DNA of 64,000 nt from positions 14,468 through 78,467 of the forward strand of contig JBGAHE010000019.1 in NCBI GenBank assembly GCA_044226365.1. The letters are read 5' to 3'. This DNA comes from JALHNI01 sp044226365. Its GTDB lineage: Bacteria; Acidobacteriota; Terriglobia; Bryobacterales; Bryobacteraceae. Position numbers and translations under genes: made by a program. The notes under the pieces are model-generated. The model did no database searches and was not told the origin of the DNA. It saw only the letters and a list, made by a program, of their open reading frames with translations. How positions within the stretch are numbered: position 1 is the first letter of the stretch; every line of letters begins with the position of its first letter. Positions 27,426 to 35,458 of this stretch are shown here, one piece after another.

Positions 27426-28813
27426 GATTTCTAGCGAGTGGGTTGTTTCTGTTGTTAGCGGGTTGCGCGATGGGGCCGAATTACCAGGCCCCGAAGATTG
27501 CAGCTCCCACGCAGTACCGCGGCGACAATGGTCCGGCGGACGCGGAGTCCCTGGCCGATCGTAAGTGGGCGACGGTATTTAGCGACGAAGTGCTGACGGA
27601 GTTAGTGAATACCGCGCTGAAGCAGAACTATGATCTGCGGATCGCCGCGGAGCGCGTGTTGCAAGCGCGCGCCCAACTGGGCGTGACGCATGCGGCGCAG
27701 TTTCCGAATCTGAACGGTAGCGCATCGTTCAATGCGAATAAGATCTCCCAGATCGGGCAGAATCGCTTCCTGCCGCGAGGTACGAACATCGACGTAGCGT
27801 ATAGCCAGATCGGCTTGGCGCTCAGTTGGGAATTGGACATCTGGGGACGGATCCGGCGGCTGAATGAAGCAGCTCGGGCGCAGTTCCTGGGAACTGAAGA
27901 GGCGCGTCGTGGGGTGATCGCATCGCTGGTGGCCGACGTTACCGACAGCTACTTTACGCTGCGGGAGCTCGACCTGGAACTCGAGATCGCGCAGAAGACG
28001 CGTGGGATTGCGGAGAACGGCTTGCGGCTCACTCAGGTCCGTCTGGATCGCGGCGTTTCTACCGGACTCGATGTGCAGCAAGCGCAGCAATTGCTCCACA
28101 CGGCCACAGCCCAGATTGCGGCCAGTGAGCGCGCGATTGCCCAACAGGAGAACGCGTTAAGTGTCCTCCTGGGACAGAATCCGGGGGCGATCCGTCGAGG
28201 CAAACCGCTGCCCGCGCTGGTGGCGCCGGATCGCGTACCACCCGGCTTGCCTTCGCAACTGCTGACTCGGCGCCCGGACATTCGCCAAGCCGAGCAGACG
28301 CTGATTGCCGCGAATGCGCGCATTGGCGCAGCGCGGGCGGAGTTTTTCCCGCAGATCTCCCTGACGGGCTTTCTGGGCGGGCAGAGCCGTCCGCTGCACG
28401 AAATCTTTACGGCCCCCGCGCGTCAGTTCAGCATTGCTCCTTCGGCCGTGGCGCCGATCTTCAACGCGGGCCGGATCCGGTCCAATGTGAAGTACTCCGA
28501 AGCCGTACAGCGTGAGATGCTGGCGGCTTACGAGAAGACGATTCAAACGGCCCTGCGCGAAGTGGCGGACTCGTTGGTGGGCTATCGCAAGACGACTGAG
28601 CAACGCGAGGAACAGTCGTTGCTGGTGAAGGCTCTGAACGAAAGTAGCCGGCTTTCCAAGTTGCGTTACGAGGGTGGCTTGGATAACTACTTACAGGTGC
28701 TCGACGCGCAGCGTAACCAATTTCAGGGTGAGCTGGTTCTGGCACGCTTGCAGCGGGAGGAGCTACTCTCGGTTGTGCAGTTATACCGGGCTTTGGGCGG
28801 TGGCTGGCAGTAA
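27422..28813 (+). CDS. Outer-membrane efflux channel lipoprotein (OprM/NodT type)
   Basis: 463 residues. The lipobox is LLLAGC (C15), followed by MGPNYQAPK, the classic NodT/OprM start. Two structural repeats of helical coil and beta-barrel segments are present (LALSWELDIWGRIRRLNEAARAQ; LLTRRPDIRQAEQTLIAANARIGAARAEFFPQISLTG). The C-terminal repeat holds RYEGGLDNYLQVLDAQR. It forms the trimeric TolC-like exit duct of the pump. It is coupled to the permease by a four-base overlap. The start is chosen for the lipoprotein signal; the open frame extends further upstream inside the permease gene. Confidence 0.93.
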   Translation: MRFLASGLFLLLAGCAMGPNYQAPKIAAPTQYRGDNGPADAESLADRKWATVFSDEVLTELVNTALKQNYDLRIAAERVLQARAQLGVTHAAQFPNLNGSASFNANKISQIGQNRFLPRGTNIDVAYSQIGLALSWELDIWGRIRRLNEAARAQFLGTEEARRGVIASLVADVTDSYFTLRELDLELEIAQKTRGIAENGLRLTQVRLDRGVSTGLDVQQAQQLLHTATAQIAASERAIAQQENALSVLLGQNPGAIRRGKPLPALVAPDRVPPGLPSQLLTRRPDIRQAEQTLIAANARIGAARAEFFPQISLTGFLGGQSRPLHEIFTAPARQFSIAPSAVAPIFNAGRIRSNVKYSEAVQREMLAAYEKTIQTALREVADSLVGYRKTTEQREEQSLLVKALNESSRLSKLRYEGGLDNYLQVLDAQRNQFQGELVLARLQREELLSVVQLYRALGGGWQ

Positions 28814-28908
28814 GTCGCAGCTTGTTCCGAGGTCGCCACAATTAGCCCGCCTATCTGGGGAGTCTTGGGATCCTGTCCGACGGTAGAATGTACGCTTCGC
28901 GAGTGGCG

Positions 28909-28938
28909 GTCATCAGCGGTCCCGTCATCACCGGTCCC
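28909..28938. repeat. 15-bp tandem repeat in intergenic DNA
   Basis: 28909-28923 and 28924-28938 differ at one base. They lie in the 246-bp gap between the efflux channel and the PAP2 gene, which otherwise shows no convincing gene. A 64-codon frame starting at 28888 covers the repeat but looks non-coding. Confidence 0.6.
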
Positions 28939-29059
28939 AAGGAAGCGATCGCTACTCGCCGGGGGCTAACGCCTCCCGGATCTGGGCGGCGAGGACAAGG
29001 CACGGATTCCGTCAATGCCGAGTCCAACTGTTGGAAGCAGGCGAGCCGATGCCCAGAGT

Positions 29060-29956
29060 TTAGGAAAGAGGGGGAGCGTTAGGAATCTCTTTTGATGTCG
29101 ATTGAGGGCGCAAGAGATACAGCACCAACAAGGCGACGAAGGCGCCGGCCACCGAGTCCACCAGGTAATGGTAACGGCCGTAGATCGTAGCCACGAAGAT
29201 GCCGGCGGAGACGATCGTGAGGGAGCCCCAAGCCCAACGGCGTTGCGGCATCAGACGGTATACACCGACGGTTGAGGCAATGGCACTGGATACATGGCCG
29301 CTCGGAAAGACGCTCGTGTGGATGCCGTAGCCGCCGCAAATGTACCAATTGATCTGCCGGAAGATGGTTTGAAACTGCGGCACCAGATCGTCGGCAAACA
29401 CGGTGCGCGGCGGTTCAGACGGGAAATAGGGGAACAAGCCGTAAGTCAGCAGGCACGTGGCCAGCAGGGGGAAAGAGAGCACCTCAATGCGTTCGCGAGC
29501 GTAGATGGTGCCCAGGGCAATGGCGGCGGGGACCATCAGGTAGACGAGCAGGTAGCAAAGCTCGAGGAAGCCGGGAACGAGCGGGCCGAACGCTTCGAGG
29601 GCCGCTTTCGCGCCCCATTGACCCAGCACCAGCCGGTCCCATTGCACCCAGGCGCTCTCGAGCCGGATGTCGGTATGAGGTTGGGCGAGCCATCCCATTT
29701 CTTTGTAGGCGAGCAAAATCAGGGGAGCGGGCAGCCAGTCTCTCAGGCTTTCCGGGCCGCGGCCGGTACTCAGAAAGATGAACAGCGCGCCTAGCAGCAA
29801 ATTGACGCACCACACTCGGAGACGGACTTCGCCGGCGAGCGGCAGTACCGCCGCCAGCACGCTGACGTAAGCGAAATAAAGCGAGGCGGTCCGCTCGGAA
29901 TTGCGCAGCCGGCTCCAGACGCCAGCCGCATCGGTGGTCCTGATCGCGGCGTACAT
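29060..29956 (-). CDS. PAP2-superfamily membrane protein (AUR1-like)
   Basis: 298 residues with about six membrane helices. The PAP2 phosphatase motifs are visible near the C-terminus: FPSGHVSSA (the catalytic histidine region) and GRYHYLVDSVAGA, with the acid/base histidine in RYHYLVD. The N-terminal motif KxxxxxxRP is not clear. The closest family is the inositolphosphotransferase/AUR1-like group, which transfers or removes phospho-head groups on lipids. Its substrate is not known. It stands alone on the minus strand, convergent with the RND operon. Confidence 0.82.
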   Translation of the reverse strand: MYAAIRTTDAAGVWSRLRNSERTASLYFAYVSVLAAVLPLAGEVRLRVWCVNLLLGALFIFLSTGRGPESLRDWLPAPLILLAYKEMGWLAQPHTDIRLESAWVQWDRLVLGQWGAKAALEAFGPLVPGFLELCYLLVYLMVPAAIALGTIYARERIEVLSFPLLATCLLTYGLFPYFPSEPPRTVFADDLVPQFQTIFRQINWYICGGYGIHTSVFPSGHVSSAIASTVGVYRLMPQRRWAWGSLTIVSAGIFVATIYGRYHYLVDSVAGAFVALLVLYLLRPQSTSKEIPNAPPLS

Positions 29957-30001
29957 TCCTTTGGTTAGATGGCGCCAGGACGGAAAAATGTTTCAGCTGA
30001 A

Positions 30002-31357
30002 TTACTGGGTGAAGGCTTCGCGCAAGCGGACCGCGCGCGCGGCGGTGGGGTTGGTGAAGGTGAGAGCCAGAATTCCGCCCACGTCGGTGTAGGCCTCGGC
30101 GAGTTCCTCGTCCTCCACCTCGATGTCGAAGCGGGCGTTGGGCTTAAGACCCACCAGGAAGTAGTAAAGCTTGTGGGCGGAGGCGCGTTCGCCCGGCTCG
30201 AGGTCTTCCTTTTCCGGCTCCACCATGAATTTCATCGGGCTTTGGGCGGAGAACAGCGAGACCCCGCCCACCTGAATGGGTGCCGTATTTCCCTTCATGA
30301 CCAGGCGCTTGCGTTTGCCTTCTTCAAAGAACTGGATCTGGCCGTCGTAGTAGCAGAAGTAGGAGGCGTCGTCGTCCCAGGAGGAGCGGACGAAGAGGCG
30401 GCCGGAGCGCTTGTCGTGATAAAGGTTCGGCAGGTGGTGGAAGGAGAGGCCCGGTTGGTAGGGGTTGGCCCAGAGGAACTCGTAGACGATGCCGTAGGCG
30501 CCGCGCATCAGAAACTGATCCTGGAGCACCCAGCCCTGGATGAACTGATTCTCGAGGAGATTGCCGTCGTAGGCGACCATGGCGAGTTCAGCGGCGCGGG
30601 AGAGGGCGGCCTGGGCGAGGTCCGGCTCGCCGTCACTGGTGAAGAACGGCACGCGGAAGTCGTTCTCGGGCGAGGGAAAGGGCGACGGGTAGTAGCTAAG
30701 GATCTGGAAGAGAGGCAGCTCCTTGAAGTAGGTGCCGGCGTCGTCGCGGAGGTCGAGGTTCAGGTTGTCGCGGAGGACGTGGAGGAGTTCGAAGAGGGCG
30801 TAGGTCTCGGGGCGGGGCACCGAGCCGCCCTGGTTGAGCTTCGGTGCGATGGTGCCGCGCCACCATTTCTCGACCAATTCCTGAAGGGCCTTGGCGGTCG
30901 GCTGGCCGGGCTGGTCAGTGAGGGCGATGGCGGCGAGGGCGCGGTCGCGGGCGGCGGTCACCGAGGTCAGGGGGGCGGTGAGGGCCGGTTGGAGTTTCGC
31001 CACCAGCGCGGGGGTGACGCCACACCAATCGGCGACCAGGGCCGCTTGACGGAGGTCCAGAGCGGGGAGGGCGGCTTGCGCGCGCTGACAGGGTTCAGCG
31101 TTCTGCGTCACCTGGGAATAGAGCGCCAGGGAGAAGCCGGGCTCCGGCATGGTCGCCTTGCCGGCCATGAGTGTGTCAAATTGTTGCCAGCGGATGGATT
31201 GACGCTCTTTTTCGCGGCGGAGGAGACGGAGGCGCTTGGCGTTGAGGAAGATTCGAGGCGACTCGGTATAGACCTTATAGTCCTCTTCGGCAGCAGTACT
31301 AAGGGTGGGCACGGCTGCCAAGAGGATTAGCCCAAATGCCCAATTCCGGTGCTGCAT
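30002..31357 (-). CDS. Secreted protein of unknown function
   Basis: 451 residues with a signal peptide (FGLILLAAVPTLSTAA). The N-terminal half is helical (LRLLRREKERQSIRWQQFDTLM and several Ala/Leu-rich helices), compatible with an alpha/alpha barrel. The C-terminal half is beta-rich and begins with HHLPNLYHDKRSGRLFVRSSWDDDASYFCYYD. The pattern 'RSSWDDDASYF' resembles the central strand of heparinase II/III-like lyases, but the catalytic residues cannot be confirmed. A 6-5-6 inverted repeat lies just upstream of the start (31367-31383). Its 3' end is convergent with nothing, as the PAP2 gene also lies on the minus strand. Confidence 0.65.
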   Translation of the reverse strand: MQHRNWAFGLILLAAVPTLSTAAEEDYKVYTESPRIFLNAKRLRLLRREKERQSIRWQQFDTLMAGKATMPEPGFSLALYSQVTQNAEPCQRAQAALPALDLRQAALVADWCGVTPALVAKLQPALTAPLTSVTAARDRALAAIALTDQPGQPTAKALQELVEKWWRGTIAPKLNQGGSVPRPETYALFELLHVLRDNLNLDLRDDAGTYFKELPLFQILSYYPSPFPSPENDFRVPFFTSDGEPDLAQAALSRAAELAMVAYDGNLLENQFIQGWVLQDQFLMRGAYGIVYEFLWANPYQPGLSFHHLPNLYHDKRSGRLFVRSSWDDDASYFCYYDGQIQFFEEGKRKRLVMKGNTAPIQVGGVSLFSAQSPMKFMVEPEKEDLEPGERASAHKLYYFLVGLKPNARFDIEVEDEELAEAYTDVGGILALTFTNPTAARAVRLREAFTQ

Positions 31358-31366
31358 CGATTCCAG

Positions 31367-31383
31367 TGTGTCACATGGACACA
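31367..31383. promoter_or_regulatory. Inverted repeat upstream of the secreted orphan
   Basis: TGTGTC and GACACA arms are separated by five bases, 10 bases before the minus-strand start at 31357. It is a possible operator or 5' hairpin. Confidence 0.35.
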
Positions 31384-31467
31384 GCTTTGTAGAACCCTGC
31401 CGCAGGCGAAGGGGTTACCGGGGAAGGGAAGGCACTTGTTTTCTTTGGCTTGACCTAGTGACAAATG

Positions 31468-31483
31468 TGGCATCCGTTTTGCT
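31468..31483 (+). promoter_or_regulatory. Candidate sigma-54 (-24/-12) promoter
   Basis: TGGCAT-N5-TTGCT places GG at 31469-31470 and GC at 31481-31482 with the required 10-base gap. One mismatch to TGGCAC is the only deviation in the two core blocks. Transcription would start near 31494 and run into the folded RNA at 31523-31655. Confidence 0.55.
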
Positions 31484-31493
31484 ATGATGATGA

Positions 31494-31655
31494 GCGAATT
31501 GATGAAGTCACTCTAAAACCTGCCCTCTGTTGCAGCAGGCATTGTAGTGATCAGAGCGGACTCCATGACAGCGTGCTTGCGGGAGTTGGGTGAATGAAAT
31601 TTCTCTTAACCGCTCGAAATCACTAATTGCAAGTTGCAACAGAGGGGATTTTTTT
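31494..31655 (+). ncRNA. Candidate structured small RNA with intrinsic terminator
   Basis: A perfect 12-bp helix joins 31523-31534 to 31635-31646 and is followed by T7 (31649-31655). Inside it, 31545-31551 pairs with 31619-31625 (7 bp), 31554-31559 with 31610-31615 (6 bp) and 31560-31564 with 31582-31586 (5 bp), making a long rod with internal loops and one unpaired 3' side. The start is set from the sigma-54 motif; the true 5' end could lie at the stem. The length and closed-rod shape recall 6S RNA, but no 6S sequence core was recognised, so the family is unassigned. Confidence 0.5.
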
Positions 31656-31820
31656 CCCTGAAGACAGGGATGAGGCTGCCAATTCAAGGTTTTACGCTGG
31701 TACAGAGGTAAAGAAGTACTAGCAGCCGGGCAGAGCCCGGCGCAACGAACTCTCCGGGTTCCGGTTCAAGTCAGATCGTCAAGACGGCAGTGGGGACTCA
31801 TAGGACGCGGGCCTCACTGG

Positions 31821-31874
31821 ATGAAAGCTGCGGTGAAGATCGTAGTGCTTGGCGCGCTTTACGCCGGAATCTGA
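31821..31874 (+). CDS. Possible 17-residue peptide (MKAAVKIVVLGALYAGI)
   Basis: A short frame with a basic start and a hydrophobic core, resembling the front of a signal peptide. It lies between two hairpins and is followed by a strong stem at 31898-31944. No clear Shine-Dalgarno sequence is at the right distance; AGGA at 31802 is too far upstream. It may be the stub of a lost exported protein, a leader peptide, or chance. Confidence 0.25.
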   Translation: MKAAVKIVVLGALYAGI

Positions 31875-31897
31875 ACGCCCAATCTCTTCGGGGCGGA

Positions 31898-31944
31898 CCG
31901 CATCGGAGTGGGTAAACATCTACACAGGGCCCGCTCCGATGCGG
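31898..31944 (+). terminator. 15-bp hairpin, possible terminator
   Basis: 31898-31912 pairs with 31930-31944 over 15 bp with one G-U and a 17-base loop. Only a mixed T-rich tail (ACTTTCTTT) follows, so termination strength is uncertain. Confidence 0.55.
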
Positions 31945-32032
31945 CACTTTCTTTCCAAGTCGGAAAGTCGATTCTAGAATAGTACAACATTTTACAACCG
32001 TTGTGCTGAGTTATTTTGCCCCACCTCCTGTG

Positions 32033-32422
32033 TCAAGTCGACACGCCTCCCCACTCTCCCGGGTCCACATCGGCCACCGATTCCGAAAACGTCCACACGT
32101 GATGGCCCAGGTCTTCCGCACTGTATTGCCTTTCCCCGAAGGGGTAGGTGGCGGGCACGCCCGCGACCGGGATCCCCGCCTCGAGGGTGCGCTGATAATG
32201 GGCATCGACGTCGGCGACCCGTACCATGACGGCGCTTCGCCCGGTGCCCTGGGCGACCACGACGGCGCCGGTCCCGGCGTTCAGCTGCGCGCGGTGGTTC
32301 CCGATGCGCAGTCGGACGGTGAAGCCGAAGACGCGGCACAGCCAGTCCACGGCCGCGTTGACGTCAGGATAAGCGAGTACCGGGATGACGCCCGAATCGG
32401 GCATCGAACGATTCTTGAGCAT
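32033..32422 (-). CDS. VOC/glyoxalase-fold protein
   Basis: 129 residues, one vicinal-oxygen-chelate unit of two beta-alpha-beta-beta-beta modules (VIPVLAYPDVNAAVDWLCRVFGF; VADVDAHYQRTLEAGIPVAGVPATYPFGERQYSAEDLGHHVWTFSE). This subgroup includes bleomycin-resistance-like and glyoxalase-like proteins; metal ligands and substrate cannot be fixed from sequence alone. The strong GGGAGGAG site just upstream supports the ATG at 32422. It is divergent from recO, 35 bases away. Confidence 0.8.
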   Translation of the reverse strand: MLKNRSMPDSGVIPVLAYPDVNAAVDWLCRVFGFTVRLRIGNHRAQLNAGTGAVVVAQGTGRSAVMVRVADVDAHYQRTLEAGIPVAGVPATYPFGERQYSAEDLGHHVWTFSESVADVDPGEWGGVST

Positions 32423-32457
32423 GAGGCTCCTCCCGCCGGTTTAAGATAACAGCATTC

Positions 32458-33099
32458 GTGACGTCCACCAGTGACTCGCTGATTTTGCGGAGCTATCCCT
32501 TTGGCGAGGCCGACCTTATCGTTTCCTACTTCACCCGCGACCTGGGTAAACTGCGCGGGGTGGCGAAGCGCGTGCGCAAGCCGAAGTCGCCTTATGGGGC
32601 GGCGCTCGAGCGCATGTCTCTCTCCCGAGTGAGCTACACGAAGCGCGAAAATCGGGATCTGACGTCCATCGTCAGCGCCGAGGTGATCTCCTCGCCGTTT
32701 GACCTCGCCTCCAGCTACGACGTGGCCCTGGTGCTGGATTACATCGCCGAAGTCGGCGAGCACCTGCTTCAGCCCGAGGAACTGAACGAGCGCTACTTCC
32801 GGCTCCTGCTGGCGATGCTTGATCACCTGCGGACGGCGGGCGAAGGGGCGGTCTGGTCCACCGTCATCTATTACTCGCTGTGGGCGGTGCGGCTTTCGGG
32901 GTTCCTGCCCGAACTGCGGATCCTGCCGGAATCGGCGGCGATTGCCGAGGAGATGCTCGCCACGCCGATCGCGAAGCTGGCGCCCCGGGAGTGGCGCAAA
33001 GACACGGGGCGCGACCTGCGGCGGCTGCTGGTGCGCGAGATCGAGCAGCAGGTGGAAAGGCGCTTGTTCACGGCGCCTATGCTCGAAAGCCTTCCGTAG
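32458..33099 (+). CDS. recO: DNA repair protein RecO
   Basis: 213 residues. The N-terminal OB-fold is recognisable (SDSLILRSYPFGEADLIVSYFTRDLGKLRGVAKRVRKPKS), followed by the helical C-terminal domain. RecO works with RecR and RecF to load RecA at single-stranded gaps. No four-cysteine zinc site is present, and the protein is about 30 residues shorter than the E. coli form. The start codon is GTG and lacks a clear ribosome-binding site. Confidence 0.85.
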   Translation: MTSTSDSLILRSYPFGEADLIVSYFTRDLGKLRGVAKRVRKPKSPYGAALERMSLSRVSYTKRENRDLTSIVSAEVISSPFDLASSYDVALVLDYIAEVGEHLLQPEELNERYFRLLLAMLDHLRTAGEGAVWSTVIYYSLWAVRLSGFLPELRILPESAAIAEEMLATPIAKLAPREWRKDTGRDLRRLLVREIEQQVERRLFTAPMLESLP

Positions 33100-33145
33100 T
33101 TCGCCATCGGCTGGCAGCGCGCCGTAATTTCGATAAACTGCGTGC

Positions 33146-34426
33146 ATGGCAGACCCGAAACCCTACGGCTTTAACACGCGAGCCCTCCACCACGGTTACA
33201 CCGTCGACCCCACCACCAAAGCGCGGGCGGTGCCGATCTATCAAACGACCTCTTTCACCTTCGAAAACACCGAGGACGCCGCGCAATTGTTTGCGCTACA
33301 GAAGTTCGGCAACATCTACACGCGCATCATGAACCCCACCACCGCCGTGCTCGAGGAGCGCGTCGCGTCGCTCGAAGGGGGCGTGGCGGCTTTGGCGGTT
33401 TCTTCGGGTCAGGCGGCGCAGATGCTCGCCATCACGTCGCTGTGCCAGGCCGGCGATGAGGTTGTGGCGTCCTCCACGCTCTACGGCGGCACCTACACCC
33501 AATTCGACGTCACCTTTCGCCGCATGGGCATCAACGTCACCTTCGTCGAGCCGGACGATCCGGAGAACTTCCGCAAGGCGATCACGCCCAAGACGAAGTG
33601 TATCTACGGCGAGACGATTTCGAATCCGCGCGGCAACGTGCTCGACATCGCCAAGGTGGCGGCCATTGCGCACGAGAATAAGATTCCGCTCATCATCGAC
33701 AACACGTTCGCCACGCCGTACCTGTGCCGGCCGATCGAACATGGCGCCGACATCGTGGTGCACTCGCTCACCAAGTTCATCGGCGGCCACGGCACGTCGA
33801 TCGGCGGCATCATCGTCGATGGCGGCAAGTTCGACTGGAAGTCCGGCAACTTCCCGCTGCTGAACGATCCCTCGCCCGCCTATCACGGCCTGAAGTTTTC
33901 CGAAGCCTTAGGGCCGATCGCGTACATCATCAAGATGCGCGTGGAAGGTCTGCGTGACCTGGGCCCCGCGCTCTCGCCCTTTAATTCGTTTCTCTTTTTG
34001 CAGGGCATCGAGACCCTGGGCATGCGCATGGACCGTCATGTGGCGAATGCGCTCACGGTGGCCAAGTACCTCGAGTCGCATCCGGCCGTCGATTGGGTGG
34101 CCTATCCGACGTTGCCGGGCAATCAGTACCACGCGATGGCGCAGAAGTACATGCCCAAGGGTGCCGGTGCGGTGTTCAGCTTCGGCATCAAGGGCGGTCT
34201 GGAAGCCGGACGGAAGTTCATCGATTCTCTCCAGTTGTTCTCGCATCTGGCCAACGTGGGCGACGCGCGCAGCCTGGTAATCTATCCGGCGTTGACGACG
34301 CACCAGCAGTTGCCGGAAGCGGATCAGATCAAGGCCGGCGTGCGCCCGGAAATGATTCGGCTCTCGGTGGGGCTCGAGGATCTCGAGGACATCATCGCCG
34401 ATCTGGATCAGGCGCTGAAGTCGTAA
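33146..34426 (+). CDS. metY: O-acetylhomoserine sulfhydrylase
   Basis: 426 residues of the Cys/Met-metabolism PLP enzyme family. The PLP lysine is K210 in SLTKFIGGHG. Other family segments are YTRIMNPTTAVLEERVASLEGG, SSGQAAQ, YGETISNPRGNVLDI and IIDNTFATPYLC. The length and the ALSPFNSFLFLQGIETLGMRMDRH block match O-acetylhomoserine aminocarboxypropyltransferase, which makes homocysteine from sulfide in the cytoplasm. It is convergent with the LysR gene, with five bases between the stops. Confidence 0.93.
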   Translation: MADPKPYGFNTRALHHGYTVDPTTKARAVPIYQTTSFTFENTEDAAQLFALQKFGNIYTRIMNPTTAVLEERVASLEGGVAALAVSSGQAAQMLAITSLCQAGDEVVASSTLYGGTYTQFDVTFRRMGINVTFVEPDDPENFRKAITPKTKCIYGETISNPRGNVLDIAKVAAIAHENKIPLIIDNTFATPYLCRPIEHGADIVVHSLTKFIGGHGTSIGGIIVDGGKFDWKSGNFPLLNDPSPAYHGLKFSEALGPIAYIIKMRVEGLRDLGPALSPFNSFLFLQGIETLGMRMDRHVANALTVAKYLESHPAVDWVAYPTLPGNQYHAMAQKYMPKGAGAVFSFGIKGGLEAGRKFIDSLQLFSHLANVGDARSLVIYPALTTHQQLPEADQIKAGVRPEMIRLSVGLEDLEDIIADLDQALKS

Positions 34427-34431
34427 GCCGT

Positions 34432-35337
34432 TTAGGAGACGGGCAGGGGGAGCAACTCCTCCTGCTCCTCCAGCATGCGCACGAACTCGCGGGCCGCCGG
34501 CGAGGTCTTGCGGCGGCGTGGAGTCAGGATGCCGAGGGGACGGCGAAGGCTGGGGGGACCGAGCGGGATGGCGACCAGGCGACCCTGTTGAATGTCGGTC
34601 TCGAGAATGGGGCGGGGCAGAATACTGATCGCGTGGCCCAGCGCCAATGCTTCCTTGATCAACGCAATGTTGTCGAATTCCAAGGCGACGCGAACGTCGA
34701 CCAACTGGGCGGCGAGGTAATCGTCAATCGCCCGGCGGATGGGAAGTTCGGGGTCGAAGGCCACGAAATCCAGGCCGTTCATCTCAAATGGCACCACCTC
34801 CCGGCGGCGGGCTAAGGGGTGACGGGGGCTGGCCGCCACCACCATTTCCTCCTCGCGCCACGGTGTGGCATCGATCTCGGGACCGGATTCCGGATAGCTC
34901 ACTAAGCCGACGTCGGCCTGGTCCGCCTCGAGCGCCGCGTAAATCCGGGACGGCGGGTGGTAGGCAATCGTCATGCGGGCGCCAGGGCAGCGCTCGGCAA
35001 ATTCCGTTTCCAAGCGCCCCATTTCACTCAGACCAACAGAATAGATGGACGCCACGCGGACCAGACCCTCGGTCCGCTGTTTCAGCTGGCTGAGCTCCCC
35101 GTCAAAATCGGCTTTGCGGCGCAGCATGTCGCGAGCGAAAGCTAAAAAGAGGTCGCCGGCTTGGGTGAGCCCCAGGGGACGCGTGCTGCGATCCACTAGC
35201 GGCGTTCCGATAAGTCGTTCGATTTCTTGGATTTGCTGGCTTGCGGCCGACTGGCTCACTCCGTTTTCTTTGGCCGCTTTGGAGAAGCTGCGGCAAAGGG
35301 CGAGATCGCGAAACAACTGCAACTGGGAGAGTGTCAC
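34432..35337 (-). CDS. LysR-type regulator, GltC-like by context
   Basis: 301 residues. The N-terminal winged helix-turn-helix is intact (LQLFRDLALCRSFSKAAKENGVSQSAASQQIQEIE), followed by a periplasmic-binding-like effector domain. The start is GTG. It is divergent from gltB, with 121 bp between the starts and a LysR-type inverted repeat inside that gap. In Bacillus subtilis the LysR protein GltC is encoded divergently from gltAB and activates it, so the same role is likely here (inference from arrangement). Residues alone would also fit a CysB/CysL-type regulator of sulfur genes, and metY lies on its other side. Confidence 0.88.
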   Translation of the reverse strand: MTLSQLQLFRDLALCRSFSKAAKENGVSQSAASQQIQEIERLIGTPLVDRSTRPLGLTQAGDLFLAFARDMLRRKADFDGELSQLKQRTEGLVRVASIYSVGLSEMGRLETEFAERCPGARMTIAYHPPSRIYAALEADQADVGLVSYPESGPEIDATPWREEEMVVAASPRHPLARRREVVPFEMNGLDFVAFDPELPIRRAIDDYLAAQLVDVRVALEFDNIALIKEALALGHAISILPRPILETDIQQGRLVAIPLGPPSLRRPLGILTPRRRKTSPAAREFVRMLEEQEELLPLPVS

Positions 35338-35356
35338 GGGTCACCCGGATTATGGC

Positions 35357-35371
35357 ATTAGATCTTCTAAT
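35357..35371. promoter_or_regulatory. LysR-type box (T-N11-A inverted repeat)
   Basis: ATTAGA-TCT-TCTAAT is a perfect 6-3-6 inverted repeat that fits the T-N11-A rule for LysR proteins. A second dyad (GCATTA 35355-35360, TAATGC 35371-35376) overlaps it. Its centre is about 62 bases upstream of the predicted gltB transcript start, the usual activator position. Confidence 0.6.
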
Positions 35372-35389
35372 AATGCAAGGTTCAAAATA

Positions 35390-35419
35390 TTGGAAATTGT
35401 GATATGTCTCTGCTATACT
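35390..35419 (+). promoter_or_regulatory. gltB promoter
   Basis: -35 TTGGAA (35390-35395), 18-bp spacer, and an extended -10 TGCTATACT (TATACT at 35414-35419). Transcript start is expected near 35426, about 33 bases before the gltB ATG. Confidence 0.6.
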
Positions 35420-35458
35420 TTTCCAAATCCCGACGCCGCAGTGAAGGAGTGTAACGCC

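Larger units (their letters stand above)
31358..32032. other. 675-bp non-coding region with structured RNA signals
   Basis: No protein gene of normal size fits here. In order it holds a 6-5-6 dyad, a sigma-54-type promoter, a long closed stem with a T-tract, several perfect short hairpins (31656-31669; 31696-31723; 31725-31741; 31788-31819), a 17-codon frame and a 15-bp stem. The density of helices suggests transcribed, folded RNA. Composition is visibly more AT-rich than in the flanking genes. Confidence 0.7.

Noticed and set aside
28888..29082. 64-codon plus-strand frame
   Set aside because: No ribosome-binding site, odd composition, covers a tandem repeat and runs into the opposite-strand PAP2 gene.
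29969..31330. Long plus-strand frame opposite the secreted orphan
   Set aside because: Glu/Gly/Val-rich mirror of the minus-strand gene, without start signals. The minus-strand frame has a signal peptide and normal composition.
31494..31655. 6S RNA
   Set aside because: Shape and length are suggestive, but no recognisable 6S core was found and the promoter motif is of sigma-54 type. Kept as an unassigned RNA.
31680..31800. Cyclic-di-GMP (GEMM) riboswitch
   Set aside because: Hairpins and a GCCGGGC stem are present, but the GCAAA and receptor-loop sequences of GEMM are missing.
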